From assembly GCA_016710135.1 (NCBI GenBank), contig JADJLM010000001.1:1116001-1180000 (forward strand): a stretch of 64,000 bases of DNA, given 5' to 3'. Within the stretch, counting starts at the first letter, position 1; each line of letters opens with the position of its first letter. The DNA comes from Nitrosomonas sp. GTDB lineage: Bacteria; Pseudomonadota; Gammaproteobacteria; Burkholderiales; Nitrosomonadaceae. Both the position numbers and the translations under genes were made by a program. The notes beneath the pieces were generated by a model that made no database searches, was not told where the DNA came from, and was given only the letters and a program-made list of their open reading frames with translations. Positions 29,572-39,637 of this stretch are shown here, one piece after another.

Positions 29572-30493
29572 GCGTAGCAGATCATCAATATCTGATTATT
29601 GGCGGCACACCCAAAGCAGGCACCACATCCTTATATAAATGGTTATCCGATCATCCAGATGTATGTCCCTCCTCACCAAAAGAAACTCGCTTCTTTCTTG
29701 ATTGGGATTATCCTTTATCCAGCTCTGCGCAATATAATGGAAAAAATTTAGAAACAATATGCAGTCTTTTTTTAAACAATGCCACAATAATAAACGTATG
29801 CTTAGAGTGGATGCTACGCCTGATTACCTCTATTCAAAAACCGCATTGAAGATTGCCGAGCTACTTCCTCATTCAAAAATTGTTTTTATTCTGCGCGATC
29901 CTGTAGAACGAATGCTTTCATGGTTTAAGTATGCAAAACAAGAAGGAATGATCTCAAACGAAATGAGTTTTGAAGAATATGTGATGGTGCAAGCTGGTAA
30001 ACCAATTGAAAAAGATTTACCTATTTTTTTTCGTGCGCTGGAGCAGTGCAAATTTGACAAATACCTCCAGGAATTTTATAGAGCATTTCAGAGTCGATGC
30101 TTAATCATTGATTTTAATGAACTGAAGAACAACCCTCGTAAAGTGATGGCTCAACTTTGCGCATTTTCTGACCTAGAAGATAAATTTTATGATTCGTATA
30201 CCTTCAGAGCTGAAAATGTAAGTCAAACAGTAAGCAACACTTCAATCATAAGATTCTATTCCTCATTGCGCCAAAAACTCATTCATACTCTACATCAATA
30301 CCCAGTCATCTTTGATCTGATGAAGAAACCTAACCAGTTATTAAAGCAAATCCTTTTTAGACAGAGTAGGCAAGCTGAGGAATTGGTAGTTCCATTAAAC
30401 ATCAAAGAAATAATAATGCACGAAATAAATCAAACTACTCTCGAAGAAAAAATTGGTACTTGTCCAAAAAATCATCTAGAGGACTTTGTATGA
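29568..30493 (+). CDS. PAPS-dependent sulfotransferase 1 (frame broken at 29767-29773)
   Basis: Cytoplasmic transferase that moves sulfate from PAPS to a sugar hydroxyl. The 5'-phosphosulfate-binding loop is IIGGTPKAGTTSLYKWL near the N-terminus. The 3'-phosphate-binding segment is FILRDPVERMLSWF in the middle. The frame breaks in a T7 run at 29767-29773. Adding one base restores FKQCHNNKRMLRVDATPDYLY and 308 residues. It overlaps the flippase upstream, and the second sulfotransferase overlaps its stop, so the three form one transcription unit. The substrate is presumably the locus glycan. Confidence 0.83.
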
Positions 30494-31355
30494 CTCGACG
30501 ACTTGACGCAATGATTGTAGGTGTTGAAAAAGCAGGCACTACCTCCTTACTCCGATACTTATCGGAACATCCCGAAATAGCATCTCATAAAGTTATGGAA
30601 ATGCCTTATTTTGTTAATGATGATATTTACCATAGCGGGTGGAATCAATCATTCAAAGATTATTTTGACTTTAATACAAATCGGAAAATTATCCTTGCCA
30701 AGAGTGTCGGCTGCATGTATTGGAATCATGTTCCTGAGCGACTTTATCAACATAATCCCAATCTTAAGCTCATTGCAGTACTGCGCAATCCAGTTGATCG
30801 TGCTTATTCAGCTTATTGGTATGCTTTGCAAATGGGACGTGAAGACAAAATGACGTTCGAAGAAGCAATTCTGGCTGAGAATGAGCGCTTAAAACTAATA
30901 TTGATTACCATCTTCGTTATCATGCTTATTTGCATCGTGGTCTTTATGGTCTTCAAATAAACCAACTATTAAAATTCTTTACACCCCCTCAAATTAAGAT
31001 TGTGGCATATGAGGAATTTAAGGAAAAACCAACTGATACAGTCAACACACTATTCAATTTTTTAGAGTTAGATTCTGTAAAAGTGAATACTTTGGTTCGC
31101 CATAATGAAACATCAACTGAAAAGAATCAAATAATTGCTTGGCTAGAACACCAAAACCCAATTACAAGAAAAGGAATCTCAGCATTTTTCTCTACAAATT
31201 TAAAAAATAAAATCAGGTCGCTGCTTGAAAAAGCTAACAACAAGCAAGCGCTAAATATACCGCCGATTGATGAGCGCATAAAATCACAATTAATCAATTT
31301 TTTTAAAGATGATGAAGTGTTGCTCCAACAGTTAATCAAAAATTTTGATAACTAG
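30490..31355 (+). CDS. PAPS-dependent sulfotransferase 2 (frame broken at 30891-30894)
   Basis: Second sulfotransferase in tandem. ATG 30490 overlaps the previous stop (ATGA). The PAPS loop is VGVEKAGTTSLLRYL and the 3'-phosphate motif is AVLRNPVDRAYSAYW. One base missing from the A4 run at 30891-30894 breaks the frame. Adding it gives ERLKTNIDYHLRYHAYLHRG and a 288-residue protein. The C-terminal part (IKIVAYEEFKEKP) fits heparan-sulfate-type sulfotransferase folds. The two copies differ clearly in sequence, so they probably modify different positions and are not a recent duplication. Confidence 0.83.
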
Positions 31356-31428
31356 AAATATTTACACTTTGTAATAGTTTCTTACTTATTTAAGCGCTAC
31401 TCTTCTCATCTTTTTTAGACCTTATGGT

Positions 31429-32882
31429 ATGAGCCGTGATCAAGACTATCTAGCATCTCCGCAGATTAGATCTAGCATCCTCACCATCAATTTACAAACC
31501 TTTTATTGCTAGATTAATTACAGTTTATATTTTTATCTTTGTTTTCGAAGAAACCATATACGGACGCCTCTCACTGGGACCAACATCTTATTTAATAGCA
31601 AAAACTGCAACAGAAATATTTCTCTATTGTGTTTTATTTATAGTGATTGTGCATCAGTTAAACAATAAACGCGTAAAACGCTACCAATTGACTTTTTTTG
31701 ATTATTGTGTAGTGCTGTTTCTTTGTGTAGCGTTTATCTCAACACTAGCCAATGAAGGGTCCTTGGTACAAGGAGCAATTAATATCAGGACGATGTTAAG
31801 ATATACAGTTATCTACTACATCATTGTGATATCAGGATGGATTCCAACTGAGAAGCAATTTAATAGATTCATTAAATTACTCATTTGTTTAGCTATCTTA
31901 CAGACGATTCTAACTGGATTACAGCATTTCTTAGGTGATGATTTTAGGAATCAATATTTTAGCCCATTGGTGCTTTCTGAGGATACCACCAATGGAATTC
32001 AGCTACTTAAAGAAGGAAAAGAAACTAAACTTGGTGCTGGTTATGGAACATTCGGCAGACCAGCAGCCCTTTCTTTTTTTTGCTACTTGTAAGTGCAATA
32101 TTATTAGTAATCTTACATGACACTCATTCTCCAAAAAATATTTATTATGGATAGGGTATATCATATTAGTGGTAGGAATTTATTTCTCATATAAACGTGG
32201 ACCATTAATACTAGCCTTAGCTTTACCGATTCTTGCTGCTTGGTTTATGGGATATAAGAATATTGCATGGCGGTATATTATATTTAGTCTTTTACTTGCT
32301 CCAATTTTATTTATCTTACTTTCTGCTTTTGCACCTGCAGAATTTACGGATGCCAAGAATGAACGACTGTCTCCTACAGAAGCAGTTGCTCAACTGTTTA
32401 CCAATGAGTATTGGGAAAATACCAATACAAGCTCAAGAGGGTGGTTTATTCAAGAAGTTGGTGTCGAATCTCTTATTTCTGCCAAATTGATAGGCTACGG
32501 AGCTGACCCAGAAAATGCTCAAAAGATCCTTGCCCAGCAAAATAGTAATTTTGCTAAATTAATTGGCTGGAAAGCCTTTGAAGATGTATATATTGTTGCA
32601 ATAGTTATTTATTATGGTCCAATTGGCGCACTTCTAGTAATTATTGCTTTCAGTCAACTACTTAGAGTTAGTTTAATAAGACTCAACTTCACAATATTCT
32701 ATTATAGAAGAATTAAAGTAATATTTATTCTTAGTATACTAGTTTTAATTGGAGGCATTTTTTTAGAACGTATATTAGAGTTAAGAGCTTTTACATTTAT
32801 TTTCTGGGTATTCGCTGGCCTCGTAGTTGTTATCAACAGATTTGAAGATTTTTCTAAAAAGTTCTATGTTTCATCAAGATGA
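31429..32882 (+). CDS. O-antigen ligase/polymerase-like membrane protein (three frame breaks)
   Basis: Polytopic membrane protein of the WaaL/Wzy type, which ligates or polymerises lipid-linked glycans in the periplasm. It has many hydrophobic helices, a large periplasmic loop (about residues 270-340), and the family block SYKRGPLILALALPI. The clear frames are 31643-32092 and 32169-32882. Upstream in-frame sequence extends homology back to about 31513, and MSRDQDYL at ATG 31429 is the likely start. Three corrections are needed: one extra base between 31454 and 31509, one missing T at 32074-32081, and one missing A at 32133-32138. The corrected length is 484 residues. Confidence 0.68.
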
Positions 32883-33651
32883 CAAATTCACTCAAAGTAG
32901 TTTGCAAACAAATCATTATTAGAGCCTTTGTTATTCTATTACTAGTTACGAAACGTAAACCTCTAAGCAAAGTTAATTTAAATCTCTCTCCAGAAAAATT
33001 AGCTCCAAAATTTGCCTGCTTATTCCCCACCCTGATGATGAAGTTGTTGGTTGTTTTCACTTCATAGAGCGCCTGGGACCAACAACTACAATAGATTTAA
33101 TTTATGTAACAAAAGAGTTATCTACTGAAATGGCTACTAAGCGTTTCAGGGAATCCAGTAAAGCTACTGAGGCGCTTGTTATCAACAATTATCTTCAATG
33201 GGACTTCCCTGATGGTAATTTAATAAATCATCGTGTATCGCTAATACAACGCATGACAGAACTCCAAGACAAATATGATTTAATTTTATGCCCCGCACCA
33301 AATGATAAAACAGCAGATCACGCTGTTCTAGCTCAAGTTGCTTATAACCAGATCTCTTTGAGTAAGCTACTATGGTATCGAAGCACTTGGTTAACATTCC
33401 CATTGCGTAATGCAGATTTTGTAGTCGAAGGTAAGGCCAGTAAAAAAAGAGCTGCACTACGCCACTATAAAACCCAAAGTAAATTAGCACTTCAGAATGT
33501 AGTAAGTTTATCAACATTAGAAGCTCGCTTTTGTGGCTTTCATGCTGATTCTGTTGAAGGTTTTCGCTATGCGTCTTCAGAGTTGATGAAAGATGATCCA
33601 CTCAATGTTTTATCACTTAAATCTCTTATTCGGCTGCGCGATTGGCTATGA
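32879..33651 (+). CDS. PIG-L family deacetylase (frame broken at 33007-33010)
   Basis: Zinc-dependent N-acetylsugar deacetylase of the PIG-L/LmbE family. The metal motif HPDDE appears only when the frame is repaired: adding one A at 33007-33010 gives CLLIPHPDDEVVGCFHF. The second metal region fits CPAPNDKTADHAVLA, so the usual DHxxV-type histidine is present. The corrected length is 257 residues. It overlaps the ligase stop and the downstream glycosyltransferase start, so it lies within one transcription unit. PIG-L proteins in such loci typically deacetylate a GlcNAc unit of the polymer or a lipid-linked precursor. Confidence 0.82.
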
Positions 33652-34872
33652 GAATATTACAAATTAACAACTTTCATTACCCCAAAAGGGGGAAGTGATC
33701 GGTATTTTCTCGAAATTACACATTTACTGCGAGAAGCGGGTCATGAGGTTAAAACATTCTCAACCATGAATCCGAAAAATGTCGATGAGAATTTGTTAGC
33801 TGTACCAGCAGTGAAAGGAGTAGATACCGAACAAGTGGGTGGATTCAGTAATATTTTGCAATTTTTATTCTCTCCTGTAGCAAGGCAAGGTATATATACT
33901 GCAATTAAGCAATTCAAACCGGATCTTGCCCATTTACATATTTATTATGGTCAACTAACCACAAGCATCCTACGCCCATTTCATGAAGCAGGTATTCCCA
34001 TCGTACAAACTTTACACGAATACAAACTAGTGTGTGCAACGCATGGTTTATTTGCAAATGGACAATTTTGTGATGCGTGCCAGGGAAAAAATTTCTGGCA
34101 CGCTGTACTTCGAAAATGTAACCGAAAAAGTTTTGCTCGTTCGTTTATTTCGATGACAGAATCGTATATATCTAACGCGCTAGGTGCAGTGAATTTAATT
34201 GATCATTTCATAGCAGTTAGCGCTTACCAAAAAAATCAACTTGTACGATTAGGCATTCCTGAAAAAAAAATAACGACACTTCATCATTTTACCAGCACAG
34301 TTGCTGAACACCCACCTGATCAATCTGGCTATTATTTCTTGTTTGTTGGTCGCATTTTAGAGGAAAAAGGGATTGGTATACTGCTCGATACATATGCCAG
34401 ACTTCCTAAACCAGTTCCTAACTTAAAAATTGTCGGTACTGGCAATAATCTAGATCACTGGAAAGATTACGCTGCCAAATTAGGGCTAGCTAATTATGTC
34501 GAGTGGCTTGGATTTAAAACGGGTGAAGCTTTGAATCAGCTCTACCGTGGATGTATTGCACTCATCAACCCTTCGTTGCTTAATGAAACTTTTGGCTTAA
34601 CTTGCTTAGAAGCAATAGCACAGGGTCGCCCAGTTATTGCAACTCACGTTGGTGCTTTCCCTGAGGTGATAACACATAATATAGATGGCTTATTAGTTGA
34701 GCCTGGATCTTCTCATGCGTTGCAGAAAGCGATAGAACAGCTACTTAGAGAGCCTGACCAAGCTTTAGCAATGGGGTGTCGAGGTTTAGAAAAAGCTAAA
34801 AAACAGCTATCAAGAGCAAATCACTATCAAAAATTACTAGGTATTTATAATGAGACAATTAATTTACATTAA
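33648..34872 (+). CDS. Glycosyltransferase family 4 (frame broken at 33684-33687)
   Basis: GT-B fold retaining glycosyltransferase with a typical N-terminus (MRILQINNFHYPKGGSDRY after correction). One surplus A at 33684-33687 truncates it after 16 codons. Removing it gives 407 residues. The donor-binding half shows YFLFVGRILEEKGIGILL, VEWLGFKTGEALNQLY and NPSLLNETFGLTCLEAIAQGRPVIAT, with the conserved ExxxxxxxE region of GT4. A Cys-containing segment (CDACQGKNFW) is common in this subgroup. ATG 33648 overlaps the PIG-L stop. It probably adds one sugar to the lipid-linked unit. Confidence 0.85.
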
Positions 34873-35151
34873 CTTACACGCACCACTGTTGTTTACTGCT
34901 TCAGTAAATCATTCCAACATCAGAATTTGTAATTTAGTTGCTATGTTTTAGCTAGCTTCTTAGAGTAAATATTTATAATCATATAGTTAAGTGTGTTTAG
35001 TTTACTAGTGGAGATCATTCATTATAGATATACATACACCAACTTCCCAAATAGAAGTATTATTGAAAATAAGTGTCTATAATTTCCTGTGTGGTAAGTT
35101 AATTTACTTAATCATAGATTATCCTCTTAAATACAACAACTTAAAGAAATT

Positions 35152-36174
35152 ATGGATAAAGTAATTGTTTTATTATTACTAATCTTATTTATTACAGAAG
35201 CATTAGCTACTCCATCAGCAGTATTACAGGATAAAAACGATAAAACACTAAGAATTACACATCTTACTTTACATAATATATCGTTAGATAAAGCACGTGA
35301 AATCACCGACCAGATAAAAGCTTCAGGTTTTAATACAATTCAAGTAGTACTTTCTGATGGATTAATTTTTGAACATGCACCATGGAAACCAATAAGTAAT
35401 GCTTGGTCAAAAGCAGAATTTCTTTCATGGGTATCTTACGCACGTGCACGCAGTCTAGATATTGTTCCAGAAATTAACTTACTAACCCACCAGGAAAGGT
35501 TCTTTCAGAACTTACACCCTCAATTAATGTTCAATAAATCAACCTATGATCCTCGCAATGAAAAAACTTTCGAAGTAGTATTTACATTTATTGATGAAAT
35601 TATTGAAGCCATTCAACCTAGGGCCATTCATATCGGCCATGATGAAGTAGCAGGACATTTGCCTTATTCAGCAAAAAAATGGCTCCGTTCTGGTGAAGAA
35701 ATGCTACCAGCAACGTTATTCCTAAAGAATGTAACTCAAGTTCATGCTTACCTCAAACGAAAAGGTATAGAAACCTGGATGTGGGGGGATATGCTTATAA
35801 GCTCTAATGAATTTCCAAATATGTTAGCTAAGCACTTGCATGGTAATTCACCTGGCTACGGAAAAAACCTACGCGATCAATTACCAAGAGATATTGTCAT
35901 TTGTGATTGGCATTATTTTGATGAGCAAACAGAATTTCCTTCCCTCAGTACTTTACAGCAAGAAGGTTTTCGAGTAATTGCTACTACCTGGAAGAATGAG
36001 AGAGCAATTCGTAACTTCAGCCGCTATGCAAAAAATCATAATGCTTACGGAATGATGGCAACAATCTGGTTTTATTTACCCCGCAACGAAATGGAACTCG
36101 TAAATTGGATTATTCAAACTTCAGGAAAATTATTTCAAAATCCTGACGCAACGGTATTACCGCAACCCAAATAA
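35152..36174 (+). CDS. Exported GH20-like glycoside hydrolase
   Basis: 340-residue secreted protein with a signal peptide (hydrophobic residues 4-19, cut near ALA-TPS). The mature part reads as a TIM barrel. The block HIGHDE at 160-165 matches the catalytic Asp-Glu pair of family 20 beta-N-acetylhexosaminidases, in which the Glu is the acid/base. Supporting blocks are IVPEINLLTHQ (strand 3) and WMWGDML (strand 6). The usual N-terminal GH20b domain is absent. It lies inside the polysaccharide locus after a gap of about 280 bases, so it may trim or recycle a HexNAc-containing polymer. Distant members of the family with altered substrates cannot be excluded. Confidence 0.68.
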   Translation: MDKVIVLLLLILFITEALATPSAVLQDKNDKTLRITHLTLHNISLDKAREITDQIKASGFNTIQVVLSDGLIFEHAPWKPISNAWSKAEFLSWVSYARARSLDIVPEINLLTHQERFFQNLHPQLMFNKSTYDPRNEKTFEVVFTFIDEIIEAIQPRAIHIGHDEVAGHLPYSAKKWLRSGEEMLPATLFLKNVTQVHAYLKRKGIETWMWGDMLISSNEFPNMLAKHLHGNSPGYGKNLRDQLPRDIVICDWHYFDEQTEFPSLSTLQQEGFRVIATTWKNERAIRNFSRYAKNHNAYGMMATIWFYLPRNEMELVNWIIQTSGKLFQNPDATVLPQPK

Positions 36175-36186
36175 AAGGTTAACAAC

Positions 36187-37281
36187 TTGATACGCCTTGC
36201 AATTCTAGGAACACGCGGTATTCCAGCACGTTATGGTGGTTTTGAAACGTTTGCAGAAGAAATTGCCGAGCGGCTTCAACAAAGAGGGCTTGAGGTAACT
36301 GTTTATTGTGAAAAAGGGTGTAATAGTCCTGCAATTGAGACACATAAAGGAGTTCACTTAATTTATGTGCCTTCCCCAAGATTAGGACCATTCAGTACTA
36401 TTCTATTCGATCTGCTTTGCTTGATTGCAGCACGAAATCGACATGATGTCATTTATATGTTGGGTTATGGCTCAAGTTTATTTTGCTTTATTCCCAGGTT
36501 ATGGGGAAAACAAGTTTGGCTAAATATGGATGGAATTGAGTGGAAACGAACTAAATGGTCCTTGCCTGCAAGACTTTGGTTACGCGCCATGGAATGGATT
36601 GCAATGCTAACTTCCAACCGACTTATTGCTGATGCTCATGCAATTGAAAGTCATATAAAAAAACATTATCAATCTACCCCCCCGATTTCGGTTATTCCTT
36701 ACGGAGCGCCCACCATCCATCAGGCTGATTCTTCATTGCTTGTCGAATGGGATTTACTCGCAGATGACTATTATCTATTGGTATGCCGATTAGAGCCTGA
36801 AAATCATGTGCTAGAAATTTTGCAGGGATATATAGCTTCAAATAGCACTTTACCCCTAGTTATACTCGGTAATTATCAGACTGGGACTCATTATGTGAAA
36901 CAATTGCTAACGATAACCGACGCTCGGATTCGAATGTTAGGTACGATTTATGATCAAACCAAATTACCAGCTTTACGCTTCTATGCTCGGGCTTATTTTC
37001 ATGGCCATTCCGTCGGTGGAACTAACCCGTCTCTCCTTGAGGCATTAGGTTGTGGCAATGCCGTTATCGCACACGATAATGTCTTTAATCGTGAAGTTGC
37101 TGGAAATGCGGCACTTTATTTTGGAAGAGCTACAGATATTCCTAATTTAGTAGAAAAAATCAATACAGACAAAATACTTCGCTCAGTAATGCGCTCAAAC
37201 GCCAAAGATATTATTGCCAGAAGATACACTTGGGAATTGGTAACCGATGCTTATATGGCGTTACTTACAACACCATCTTAA
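36187..37281 (+). CDS. Glycosyltransferase family 4 with DUF1972 N-terminal domain
   Basis: 364 residues. The N-terminal block LGTRGIPARYGGFETFAEEIAERL is diagnostic of DUF1972 glycosyltransferases, a group that includes rhamnosyl- and glucosyltransferases of polysaccharide loci. The C-terminal GT4 domain has VCRLEPENHVLEIL, YFHGHSVGGTNPSLLEALGCGNAVIAHD and a NREVAG loop. The start is TTG at 36187, supported by an AAAAGG site eight bases upstream. No in-frame ATG would preserve the glycine-rich nucleotide-binding motif. It is 12 bases after the GH20-like gene. Confidence 0.85.
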   Translation: MIRLAILGTRGIPARYGGFETFAEEIAERLQQRGLEVTVYCEKGCNSPAIETHKGVHLIYVPSPRLGPFSTILFDLLCLIAARNRHDVIYMLGYGSSLFCFIPRLWGKQVWLNMDGIEWKRTKWSLPARLWLRAMEWIAMLTSNRLIADAHAIESHIKKHYQSTPPISVIPYGAPTIHQADSSLLVEWDLLADDYYLLVCRLEPENHVLEILQGYIASNSTLPLVILGNYQTGTHYVKQLLTITDARIRMLGTIYDQTKLPALRFYARAYFHGHSVGGTNPSLLEALGCGNAVIAHDNVFNREVAGNAALYFGRATDIPNLVEKINTDKILRSVMRSNAKDIIARRYTWELVTDAYMALLTTPS

Positions 37282-37291
37282 TAAAATCAGC

Positions 37292-38250
37292 ATGACTCAC
37301 CATATAGATGTTTTTAATGGAGACGCCGACGGTATTTGTGCATTAATACAATTACGTTTGGCTAATCCGGTTGAATCGCAGCTCATAACAGGCGTCAAAC
37401 GCGATATCGCTTTACTCCAAAAGTTAAAGCTAACTCGGAAGATCAAGTCACGGTACTTGATATCTCACTGGATCGCAATCGCAGTGATTTGGATCGTTTA
37501 ATTTCTGTGGGTGCACATATTACCTATTTTGATCATCACTATGCCGGCCAGGTACCTCAGAGCAGCAATTTAGAAGCGTTAATTGATGAATCACCCGATA
37601 CCTGCACTAGCCTACTTGTTGACCGCTATCTCAATGGACAGCACTCATTATGGGCGATTACCGCTGCGTTTGGCGACAACTTAGTTCAGATTGCTGAGCA
37701 ACGCTGCGTTATGGCGAGGCTTAATTCAATTGATACACAAAAGCTGCGTCAGTTGGGTGAATTGATCAACTACAATGGGTACGGAACACAAATCGATGAT
37801 TTGCATTTTCATCCTGCTAAGCTTTACCAAGCGCTAAAACGATTTCAAGATCCAAGAGAAGCTTACGATCAAGCGCCAGAAATCACGACTTTAGCTACTG
37901 GTTACACAGAAGATATAGAACACGCCAAAGCTATGATTGCCGAAATTGTCACATCTACAGCGGCTATTTATCGACTGCCAGATACGGCTTGGGCTCGTCG
38001 TGCTGTAGGTGTTTGGGCTAACGATCTTTCACAAGATTTTCCTGCCCGTGCCCATTTGATCATTTGCCCTGATGGGGAAGGTTCCTACACAATTAGTGTC
38101 CGCGCAGCAAAGGAACATCCTTATGGTGCATCAACGTTTTGCCGACGTTATCCTGGTGGTGGTGGACGAGAGGCCGCTGCTGGAATTAATAATCTTCCTG
38201 AATCAAGTCTCGCAGAATTAATTGAAGCCTTTGAACTGGCTTTTAAATAA
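37292..38250 (+). CDS. DHH family phosphoesterase (frame broken at 37419-37422)
   Basis: Member of the DHH/DHHA1 superfamily, which contains NrnA-like nanoRNases and cyclic-dinucleotide phosphodiesterases. The N-terminus has HIDVFNGDADGICAL and the second metal block is ITYFDHHYAG. The C-terminal DHHA1 domain shows the GGGGREAAAG motif that binds substrate. A missing A in the run at 37419-37422 splits it. Adding one base gives KVKANSEDQVTVLDISLDRNRSDL and 319 residues. It starts 10 bases after the glycosyltransferase. The exact substrate is not predictable from motifs. Confidence 0.8.
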
Positions 38251-38252
38251 TT

Positions 38253-38663
38253 TCACTGAGGGACTAAAGCATTAATACCAACTTGCGCGATTTGCGCATC
38301 TTGATGTGACCGAACGCCGCTTACACCAATCGCGCCTAAAAACTGGTCATTCATCACAATAGGCAATCCGCCTTCAATCGGTATTGCGCCGGGTAGCCCT
38401 AAATATCTTAAATGTCCTTGATTAATCTGCTCCTCGAACACTTTAGTTGGGCGTCTAAAAATGATCGCTTACCGTGCTTTCTGGATAGCGACATCAACAC
38501 TCCCAATTTGCGTATTATCAAGTCGCTGCAAGTATATTAAATGCCCACCTTCATCGACTATTGCGATAACAACTGGCCAATTATTGCGTAACGCCTCCGC
38601 TTCAGCTGCGGCTGCAACAAGCTTTGCATCTTCCAGCGTCAAAAAACTTTTGGTACTAACCAC
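38253..38663 (-). pseudogene. GlcG/HbpS-like (haem-degrading domain) gene with in-frame stop
   Basis: 136-codon gene of the GlcG/HbpS family (PF03928-type), small proteins linked to glycolate use or haem binding. The N-terminal part (TLEDAKLVAAAAEAEALRNNWPV, IVDEGGHLIYL) and the C-terminal part (FRRPTKVFEEQ, then IPIEGGLPIV, GAIGVSGV) are in the same frame and separated only by a TAA at 38469-38471. The usual sequence at that point is a sense codon between AR and A. GTG 38663 has a GGAG site upstream. Unlike most breaks in this window this is a substitution, so it may be a true nonsense mutation. A glyoxylate pathway partner is not present nearby. Confidence 0.75.
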
Positions 38664-38686
38664 AATTTCTCCTTAGCAAAATGATA

Positions 38687-39637
38687 TTAGATCCCACTTC
38701 CCCCTTCAAATAGTTCATAGCGCATTTGTGCTTGGGTAACATTACTTCCGGGTGGGACACTCCGCGTCAACCAAACATTCCCACCGATAGTAGAACCCTT
38801 ACCAATCGTGATACGCCCCAAGATTGTCGCACCTGCATAGATTACGACATCATCTTCAACAATCGGGTGGCGAGCAATGCCTTTGACTAAAGCACCTTTC
38901 TCATCGACCGGAAATCGCTTGGCGCCTAAAGTGACCGCTTGATAAAGGCGCACATTTTGGCCAATGATCGCTGTTTCACCGATTACCACTCCGGTTCCAT
39001 GGTCGATAAAAAATCTTGGGCCTATTTGAGCACCTGGATGAATTTCAATCCCAGTTTGCGAATGTGCAATTTCAGAAATCATACGCGCAATGAGTGGAAC
39101 TCCAAGCAGATGTAATTCATGGGCCAATCGATAATAGGCAATGGCCATAATACCAGGGTAGCAAGCCAGTACTTCATCAACACTTCGTGCGGCCGGATCA
39201 CCTTCATAAGCCGCCACAATATCACTTTCCAATAAATTCCTCACAGCAGGCAATCGTTTAGCAAAGGCCTGTGTAATTGCGACTGATTTTTCACGATCGA
39301 TATCACCGAGCGCCTCAAGCCCAGAGTTAGAGTGAAGCTCATGCTGAATTTGTACCAGCAGTGCGCGCAAAGTCATATTGAGCGTATGTCCGACATAATG
39401 ATCAACCCCCTCATCCGCTAAATCTGCCGAACCCAAACGATTGGGGAACATGGCCGCATTGAGTCCCTCAGCGACACTAATGAGAATCTTGCGGGATGGT
39501 AATTTAGGAGGACGTAAATGACCTTGTCGATTCCCCAGTGAGGTAATCCTTAAATCCCTCAGTGCATCAACAATCTCATCGATTTCCAAGTAAGTGCTTT
39601 TAAGCTGAATATCGCTAACCTTATTAACACTAGTCAC
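38687..39637 (-). CDS. cysE: Serine O-acetyltransferase (EpsC/CysE type)
   Basis: Makes O-acetylserine from serine and acetyl-CoA, the first step of cysteine synthesis. 316 residues with a long N-terminal helical domain and a C-terminal left-handed beta-helix. The helix shows hexapeptide repeats starting at about residue 200 (IEIHPGAQIGPRFFIDHGTGVVIGETAIIG). The active-site His in DHGTG is present. The long N-terminal form matches the EpsC-type group. It starts with GTG, which overlaps the cysK stop (TAGTG), so the pair is coupled. Confidence 0.92.
   Translation of the reverse strand: MTSVNKVSDIQLKSTYLEIDEIVDALRDLRITSLGNRQGHLRPPKLPSRKILISVAEGLNAAMFPNRLGSADLADEGVDHYVGHTLNMTLRALLVQIQHELHSNSGLEALGDIDREKSVAITQAFAKRLPAVRNLLESDIVAAYEGDPAARSVDEVLACYPGIMAIAYYRLAHELHLLGVPLIARMISEIAHSQTGIEIHPGAQIGPRFFIDHGTGVVIGETAIIGQNVRLYQAVTLGAKRFPVDEKGALVKGIARHPIVEDDVVIYAGATILGRITIGKGSTIGGNVWLTRSVPPGSNVTQAQMRYELFEGGSGI

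Noticed and set aside
28236..34872. Phase variation by homopolymer slippage in surface-glycan genes
   Set aside because: Similar breaks occur in nuoF, nuoD and other non-surface genes, and the runs are short (mostly four to six bases). A general run-length error explains all of them.
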